A stretch of 64,000 nucleotides of DNA, from positions 62,001-126,000 of the forward strand of contig CAYRUO010000001.1 of NCBI GenBank assembly GCA_964427505.1, given 5' to 3'. The stretch is from Thermanaerothrix sp034436175 (lineage in GTDB: Bacteria; Chloroflexota; Anaerolineae; Anaerolineales; Anaerolineaceae). The notes below the pieces were generated by a model that saw only the letters and a list, made by a program, of their open reading frames with translations, was not told the origin of the DNA and ran no database searches. Below, one piece after another: positions 58,783 through 64,000 of this stretch. A program made the position numbers and the translations under genes. Each line of letters opens with the position of its first letter. Within the stretch, counting starts at the first letter, position 1.

Positions 58783-59622
58783 TTATACGGTAAGCCGTTT
58801 AAGCACGCCGCGGATGAGCGTGGTTAATTTAGGCACCAGTAGCTTACCGGCTTGCAACACTTCCTCGTGGGTGGTGATGGTATTTCCGTCTAGGTTGGCT
58901 TTATTACTGATGCCCGAAAGACCTAAGACGCGCATTTTGCCATGGCGTGCAACGGTTACTTCCGGCACGGTGGACATTCCCACTGCATCCGCACCGATCA
59001 GGCGTAAGAAGCGCAGATCGGCGGGGGTTTCAAAGGAAGGGCCAGCCAGGCAGATATAAACCCCTTCGCGCAGGGTTAGGCCGGCTTCGACTGCGGCGGC
59101 ACGGCAGAACGTCATCAACTCGCGGTCATAGGCTTGACTCATGTCGGGGAAACGCTCGCCGAATTCGTCTAAGTTTGGCCCCCGTAAAGGATTCAGCCCG
59201 GCCATGCCGATCAGGTTAATGTGGTCGGTGATCAACATGACATCGCCGGGTTCAAAGGTTGGGTTGACCGCGCCGGCGGCGTTGGTGACGATCAGGGTAG
59301 AGACGCCCAGGCTTTGCATCACCCGTATCGGGAAGGTGACCTGCGCCATGGTATAACCTTCGTAGTAGTGGGCACGGCCCTGCATGACCATTACGGCCTG
59401 TCCCTCCAGATCGCCCACAATTAACCGACCACTATGCCCCTGGACGGTTGAGACCGGCCAGTGCGGAATGTCGCGGTAATCTAAAATAGTTGGGTTTGCA
59501 ATGTGTTCGGCCAGGCTGCCCAGGCCGGAGCCGAGGATCAAGCCAACCCGAGGTTGAAGGGGAAGTTTGGACTGAATATAGTCACGAGCATGGTAAATTG
59601 TTTCCAGTGTATGTGTGTCCAT
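58783..59622 (-). CDS. Purine nucleoside phosphorylase
   Basis: This 279-residue enzyme of the trimeric PNP family cleaves inosine and guanosine with phosphate. It shows 'GLILGSGLGSLAE' (phosphate site), 'QGHSGRL', 'GRAHYYEGYT', 'TNAAGAVNP' and 'GMSTVPE', followed by 'SGISNKAN' with the base-binding Asn. The ATG at 59622 gives the natural N-terminus. A TATAAT on the minus strand (complement of 59707-59712) may serve as -10 element, without a clear -35. It heads a minus-strand run down to the 7TM regulator. Confidence 0.93.
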   Translation of the reverse strand: MDTHTLETIYHARDYIQSKLPLQPRVGLILGSGLGSLAEHIANPTILDYRDIPHWPVSTVQGHSGRLIVGDLEGQAVMVMQGRAHYYEGYTMAQVTFPIRVMQSLGVSTLIVTNAAGAVNPTFEPGDVMLITDHINLIGMAGLNPLRGPNLDEFGERFPDMSQAYDRELMTFCRAAAVEAGLTLREGVYICLAGPSFETPADLRFLRLIGADAVGMSTVPEVTVARHGKMRVLGLSGISNKANLDGNTITTHEEVLQAGKLLVPKLTTLIRGVLKRLTV

Positions 59623-59845
59623 GTAATTCCAATCCCTGTCCTTAGAGAATAGCAATCAAATCACAGCGGTTATACCCTGTGGGGTTGAACATTCCAGCCA
59701 GGTTTGATTATAACAGAAGCCTAACGCCTCTGTTCGCGGAATCATCAGGATCGGATCTGGGGGCTTACAAAAGTCATAGGTGCAGCGGATAGGAAAAAGT
59801 ATATAATGGTAGGCAAATGGCATACCATGCTTAGAACGCGGTGAG

Positions 59846-61492
59846 ATGGCGCCCCGGTTGTCTTCGGTTTTTAAGTTCCTGGATAAGTTTCCTAACTCAC
59901 AAGAGGCTTATCTGACCTGGCCGGCAGCAGCAATAGCCTTCCTGCTGAATGCCGTGTTAGTAGGATATGCCCTTTTGACGCCACTGCCCTGGGTGTCCCG
60001 CCAAATCAGCCTCTTTTTTGGCTTGAGTGGGATGGCGATTACAATTAGGGCCTTATTTTATTTTCTTCGCTCCCCTCGCCCCAAGCCAAAGGGCTTGGCA
60101 AATTATCTTGGCCTGATCGGCAGTGGCGTGGTGATCCTGCTGGCGTTTGGGCTTCATAACTACCTTATGCCAGGGTATACCACGGTGCTGGGCATTATTC
60201 TGATTACCCAGACCGCAGTGTTGCACGGGCGGCGGGCTACTTATGGGTTGTTTGCTGCGGTCACCCTGATGGCAACGGGGTTGTATCTTTTGGGATGGCT
60301 CGAGGTTCACGATCTTTGGCAGGAGGCGACGTTGTTTTTCCTTACCAGCGCCCTGCTGGCTGAGACCACATTGCGCCTGCGTCAGTCTTACCTGCGGCAG
60401 ATGACGCATTTGGATGTCCTCAATCGTGCCGCGCAGGTGTTAGCCTCTACTATTGAATACCATCAGGTCGTTAACTTGGTCTGCAGCCTGGTACAGGAAT
60501 CCATCCCCGCGGATGCTTATTATATGGGGCTGCTGCAAGAAGATAAATTGCGCCTGGAACTGATCTACGACCTGGGGGAATATTTCCCGCCCACCGAGGT
60601 GGCCCTTGAGGATACCCTGGTAGCCCATGTGATCCGCCGTGCGCAGCCCTTGCTGATCAATGATATGGAATTGGAGCGTTGGAAGTATAAATGCAGTGTG
60701 CGCTATGTAGGGCAGCCGCGAGAGTCGCAATCCTGGTTGGGGGTGCCGATGGTGGTCGGGGGTGCGGTCATCGGCGTCATCGTAGTCTCTTCATATCGTA
60801 AAAATGCTTTCTCGATGAAAGATGTATGGCTGTTGGAAAATCTGGCGCGGCAGACGGCGATGGCGATTGATAATGCGCGTCATCACCAACAGGTCGAACA
60901 GCGTGCTCAACTGGATAGTTTGACCCAGGTGCTTAACCACAACGCCTTTCTCGAGGCTCTAGAGCGCGCGCTCACTCAGGCACGGGGCACAGGATCATCC
61001 TTGAGTCTGATCATGTTGGATGTGGACTATTTCAAGGAATACAACGATGCTTTTGGGCACTTATTAGGCGATCAGGTGCTCCAACTGATCATTGAGACCA
61101 TTCGCCAACACATCAAGCGCACCGATTGGGTGGGGCGCTGGGGTGGTGAAGAGTTTGCCATTGCCTTGCCCAATGCCACCGGTGTTCAAGCCTACCAGGT
61201 CGCACAACGCATCCGCGAAACTCTGCGGCAAGCCCGCTTCACCGACCGGCTGGGCAACCCGGTAAGACCACCGACGGTCAGTCAGGGGATCGCCGTCTTT
61301 CCCGATGAGGCCGATGAGGTTTTTGCCCTGATTGATTTGGCCGATCAGCGGCTCTACATGGCTAAAAGCCGCGGGCGCGATCAAGTTGAGCCGGGCGCTG
61401 ATTTTTGGGCGCGTCAAGCCAAATCGGGCGATGAATTGCCCTCTCTAGAACAGGGTAAATATCCGCTTCCCGATGTCAACCCAGAGCGTTGA
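59846..61492 (+). CDS. Membrane GAF-GGDEF protein, probable diguanylate cyclase
   Basis: The 548-residue protein has five to six N-terminal membrane helices (about 25-175), a GAF domain (about 195-345) and a GGDEF domain (about 355-515). The active-site motif is 'RWGGEEF' and 'LDVDYFKEYNDAFGH' supplies the metal ligand, so c-di-GMP synthesis is expected. The inhibitory I-site, normally RxxD five residues earlier, reads KRTD, so product inhibition may be weak. A TATAAT at 59802-59807 is a likely -10 element. The 3' end overlaps the convergent threonine aldolase gene by 17 bp. Confidence 0.93.
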   Translation: MAPRLSSVFKFLDKFPNSQEAYLTWPAAAIAFLLNAVLVGYALLTPLPWVSRQISLFFGLSGMAITIRALFYFLRSPRPKPKGLANYLGLIGSGVVILLAFGLHNYLMPGYTTVLGIILITQTAVLHGRRATYGLFAAVTLMATGLYLLGWLEVHDLWQEATLFFLTSALLAETTLRLRQSYLRQMTHLDVLNRAAQVLASTIEYHQVVNLVCSLVQESIPADAYYMGLLQEDKLRLELIYDLGEYFPPTEVALEDTLVAHVIRRAQPLLINDMELERWKYKCSVRYVGQPRESQSWLGVPMVVGGAVIGVIVVSSYRKNAFSMKDVWLLENLARQTAMAIDNARHHQQVEQRAQLDSLTQVLNHNAFLEALERALTQARGTGSSLSLIMLDVDYFKEYNDAFGHLLGDQVLQLIIETIRQHIKRTDWVGRWGGEEFAIALPNATGVQAYQVAQRIRETLRQARFTDRLGNPVRPPTVSQGIAVFPDEADEVFALIDLADQRLYMAKSRGRDQVEPGADFWARQAKSGDELPSLEQGKYPLPDVNPER

Positions 61493-62516
61493 TCACGGCT
61501 TCAAAAGCCTCTAAGGTTTGGGCAACTTCGGCGTCGCCAATCCAATAATGGGTTACCAGGCGGAACTGACGCGGCCCAATCACGCCCACCCGTACGCCGT
61601 GATCGGCCAGACGAGCCGCAAAAGCCGCTGCGTCCAGGGTTAGGTTCTCGTCCAGGGCGATAAAGACCATGTTGGTCGCCGGCATGCCCATAGGTAGACG
61701 AATTCCCGGCAGGCGTGCCAAGCCTTGGGCTAAGGCGCGAGCGCGGGCGTGATCCTCGGCCAGGCGGTCAATCATGGTTTCCAGCGCGACGATGCCCGCC
61801 GCGGCCAAGATCCCGGCTTGGCGCATGCCACCTCCCAGTTGTTTGCGGATGCGCCGCGCACGTTCGATGAAATCCCGCGAGCCGCAAAGCACCGAGCCCA
61901 CCGGTGCGCATAAGCCTTTGCTCAAGCAAAAGGTAACTGTATCGGCCGGTTCGGCGAGGGCTCTGGCGGTTACACCCAAAGCGACCGCGGCGTTGAAAAT
62001 CCGTGCGCCGTCCAGGTGGAGTGCCAAGCCGCGAGCGTGCACGGCCTCTCCCACCTGACGGGTGTAGGCCACACTCAACGGCACGCCCCCACAGCGGTTG
62101 TGGGTATTCTCTAGAACCACCAGCCGGGTGATCGGGTGATGCACATCCGATGGGCGGATGGCGGACAAAATGTCTTCCAGGCGCAAGGTGCCATCGGGCT
62201 GGTTGGGCAGGGTGTGGACGAATACCCCTCCCAGAGCTGAAACCCCACCACCTTCAAACAGAAAGGTGTGGCCCAAATGTCCCATAATGACCTCATCGCC
62301 GCGCTGGCAATGCCCCAAGACACCGATCAGGTTGCCCATGGTGCCGGAAGGGACGAACAGCGCTGCTTCTTTTCCCAGCAGGTCGGCGGCCATGGCTTCC
62401 AGACGGTTGACCGTGGGATCCTCGCGGTAAACGTCATCTCCGACCTCCGCGCGGGCCATGGCTTCACGCATGGCGGGGGTGGGGTGAGTTACGGTATCGG
62501 AGCGCAGATCAATCAT
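61476..62516 (-). CDS. ltaE: Low-specificity L-threonine aldolase
   Basis: This 346-residue PLP enzyme cleaves L-threonine or allo-threonine to glycine and acetaldehyde. The N-terminus 'IDLRSDTVTHPTPAMREAM' and 'GDDVYREDPTVNRLE' are family signatures, the PLP lysine lies in 'FCLSKGLCAPVGS' (about 200), and 'LHLDGARIFNAAVALG' carries the PLP-binding Asp. Length and motifs are normal. It is downstream of rluD in the same direction, 28 bp away. Confidence 0.94.
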   Translation of the reverse strand: MIDLRSDTVTHPTPAMREAMARAEVGDDVYREDPTVNRLEAMAADLLGKEAALFVPSGTMGNLIGVLGHCQRGDEVIMGHLGHTFLFEGGGVSALGGVFVHTLPNQPDGTLRLEDILSAIRPSDVHHPITRLVVLENTHNRCGGVPLSVAYTRQVGEAVHARGLALHLDGARIFNAAVALGVTARALAEPADTVTFCLSKGLCAPVGSVLCGSRDFIERARRIRKQLGGGMRQAGILAAAGIVALETMIDRLAEDHARARALAQGLARLPGIRLPMGMPATNMVFIALDENLTLDAAAFAARLADHGVRVGVIGPRQFRLVTHYWIGDAEVAQTLEAFEAVINALG

Positions 62517-62544
62517 GATGGATCAACCCCTTTCAAGTGAGATG

Positions 62545-63483
62545 TCAGGCCGGTTGATACTGGCGCAGCCAGGCCAGAATACGCTCGAGATCGGCAGGAA
62601 GCGGGGCTTCAAAGGTGCGCGGCTCGTTTTCGCCGGGCAGGCGCAGGGTCAGCCGCGCCGCATGCAGGAAGTGGCGTGACACGGGCAGGCTGGGATGACG
62701 ATGACCGTAGAGGGTATCACCTACAATTGGACAGCCAAGGAACGCCATATGCACGCGGATTTGGTGCGTGCGTCCGGTAAGAGGGTGTACCTCGAGCAGG
62801 GTGTGTTGGCGGAAGGCCTCAAGGGTGTGATACTCGGTGATGGCTTCACGCCCCTTGCCGGGAGGAAGCACGCTCATTTTCTGGCGGTGAAGTGGGTCAC
62901 GGCCGACAGGCGCTTCGATCCGCCCGCGTGGGGTGGGGGGATGACCATCTACCAAGGCCAAATAGGTTTTGCGTACCTGGCGGTGACGAAACTGGTCCTG
63001 CAGCCAGCGGTGGGCTCGGTCGTTTTTTGCCACTAACAGCAACCCTGAGGTTTCTTTATCCAGGCGATGGACGATTCCCGGACGGCGTTCTCCCCCTATC
63101 CCTTCGAGATCAGGGTGATAGGCTAAAATGCCGTGTACCAGGGTGCCCTGGAGGTGGCCCGGTGAGGGGTGAACCACCATCCCGGCGGGTTTGTTGAGGA
63201 TGATCAGGTCATCGTTCTCGAAAAGGATGTCTAGTGGAATATCTTCCGGCTGCAGGCGGCTGGGCTGGGGGGGCGGCAGGGTGACCTGGATCTGTTGGCC
63301 GGGTTGGACAGGAAATCCGGTTTTCGTGATCACCCGCCCGTTGAGGCATACTTTCCCTTCTTTGATGAGATTCTGCAATCGGGCACGTGAAAAATCGGAC
63401 AGGTGCTGTACCAACACCTTATCCAGGCGTTCTTCGCGGGTGCCTTCAAACACAAAGGTGATCACCTGATCGAGATCATTCAT
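62545..63483 (-). CDS. rluD: Ribosomal large subunit pseudouridine synthase RluD type
   Basis: The 312-residue protein has an N-terminal S4 RNA-binding domain (about 15-65, 'ERLDKVLVQHLSDFSRARL') and a RluA-family catalytic domain with the nucleophile Asp in 'VHRLDKETSGLLLVAK' (about 138-153). 'LTGRTHQIRVHMAFLGCPIV' is also typical. It should convert uridines of 23S rRNA to pseudouridine; RluD rather than RluC is judged from overall similarity only. Its start overlaps the lspA stop (ATGA). Confidence 0.92.
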   Translation of the reverse strand: MNDLDQVITFVFEGTREERLDKVLVQHLSDFSRARLQNLIKEGKVCLNGRVITKTGFPVQPGQQIQVTLPPPQPSRLQPEDIPLDILFENDDLIILNKPAGMVVHPSPGHLQGTLVHGILAYHPDLEGIGGERRPGIVHRLDKETSGLLLVAKNDRAHRWLQDQFRHRQVRKTYLALVDGHPPTPRGRIEAPVGRDPLHRQKMSVLPPGKGREAITEYHTLEAFRQHTLLEVHPLTGRTHQIRVHMAFLGCPIVGDTLYGHRHPSLPVSRHFLHAARLTLRLPGENEPRTFEAPLPADLERILAWLRQYQPA

Positions 63484-64000
63484 TGCTGGTCGTTTGCCGG
63501 AGTCGAAATGCTCTCTTCAGAGGCGTGAGGAGGTGCGGCTTTGCGCACGGCTTGTTCGCGGCGTTCTTGCAGCCACACACTCAGGATTAACAGCGCAGTG
63601 CCGATTGTGATGCTGGCATCGGCGACATTGAAAACGGGAAAAGTACCCACGGAGATAAAATCGGTGACGTGTCCAATGGTCAGACGGTCAATTAGATTGC
63701 CGATGGCGCCGCCCAGTTGCAGGCTCAGCGCCAGGCGCAGCCAGGTTTCTTGAGCGGGGATGCGGGGAAAGTAGTAGAGGATGGCCAGAGCTACCACCAC
63801 GGCTAGGATGGCGAAGAACTGCCCGCGATCCTGCAACAGCCCAAAGGCGACACCGGTGTTATACCAGTGTACGATACGGGCATAGGGTGCCAACCACGGC
63901 CAAGGCACCCAGGTTTCATAGAGGGCTAGGTTTTGACGGATCAGGGCTTTCGTCACCTGATCAAGGAGAATAATGCCTCCAGCAATAAGAACGAGCCAGC
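63480..64000 (-). CDS. lspA: Lipoprotein signal peptidase LspA (5' end beyond the window)
   Basis: LspA removes the signal peptide of lipoproteins after Lgt has acted. The reading frame stays open to the right edge, where it reads 'LIAGGIILLDQVTK', so the true start lies beyond 64000; a GTG at 63956 is only an internal valine. The conserved blocks are present: 'NTGVAFGLL', the catalytic Asp regions 'GAIGNLIDRL' and 'VFNVADASITIG', and four membrane helices. The tail after about 145 visible residues is polar and longer than usual. Confidence 0.93.
   Translation of the reverse strand, partial: WLVLIAGGIILLDQVTKALIRQNLALYETWVPWPWLAPYARIVHWYNTGVAFGLLQDRGQFFAILAVVVALAILYYFPRIPAQETWLRLALSLQLGGAIGNLIDRLTIGHVTDFISVGTFPVFNVADASITIGTALLILSVWLQERREQAVRKAAPPHASEESISTPANDQQ

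Noticed and set aside
1..64000. CRISPR arrays, prophage, insertion sequences, integrons
   Set aside because: No regularly spaced repeats, transposase, integrase or phage structural genes were seen on either strand.

Overview
The window reads like a chromosome segment of a Chloroflexota bacterium, most likely class Anaerolineae. This is an inference from protein style and gene content (very large SecA, T-box leaders, many lipoproteins with Pro/Thr-rich linkers, Lgt and LspA, Wzm/Wzt polysaccharide export); no 16S gene is present. Coding density is very high, with many ATGA/GTGA start-stop overlaps. I see no phage, insertion sequence or CRISPR array. Both ends cut a gene: a CNNM/CorC membrane protein on the left and lspA on the right.

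Layout. (1) 1-1962, minus strand: CNNM protein, a GlmU lacking its acetyltransferase half, tRNA-Gln. (2) 2019-9067: complete tryptophan operon trpE-G-D-C-F-(B-A fused), behind a promoter and a T-box leader whose specifier reads Trp. (3) 9109-13268: PadR-type regulator with a palindromic operator, an ABC importer of the BtuFCD/FepBDC type and a THEP1-like NTPase. (4) 13261-15886, minus: a ProRS-like protein whose catalytic motifs are eroded, and a CDF metal exporter. (5) 16022-18154: T-box leader and thrS. (6) 18254-29402, minus: LysM/M23 peptidase, small membrane protein, M19 dipeptidase, four-domain S1 protein, a 1367-residue SecA, esterase lipoprotein, PAS-GAF-HD-GYP sensor. (7) 29580-32760: rarA and a histidine phosphatase, then on the minus strand thioredoxin and DUF4395 behind an attenuator-type leader RNA. 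(8) 32727-44787: surface polysaccharide cluster (winged-helix regulator, GDP-fucose synthase, Wzm/Wzt, glycosyltransferases, methyltransferase, PseB-like dehydratase, reductase, NeuB-like synthase, SpsF). (9) 44789-52267: purA and a lipoprotein, HNH endonuclease, MBL hydrolase, an ABC exporter whose permease is fused to a SpoIIM-like domain, lgt, CDP-alcohol phosphatidyltransferase. (10) 52363-64000: ftsK, a second S1 protein, a 7TM regulator, GNAT, unknown membrane protein, purine nucleoside phosphorylase, GGDEF sensor, threonine aldolase, rluD, lspA.

The genes combine amino-acid supply under tRNA sensing (two T-boxes), protein export and lipoprotein maturation (SecA, Lgt, LspA), cell-surface glycan assembly, and c-di-GMP turnover (GGDEF and HD-GYP). 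The least explained items are the leader RNA before DUF4395-thioredoxin, the degenerate ProRS, the beta-alpha tryptophan synthase fusion, the membrane-tethered sigma-like HTH protein, and the inserts in SecA.
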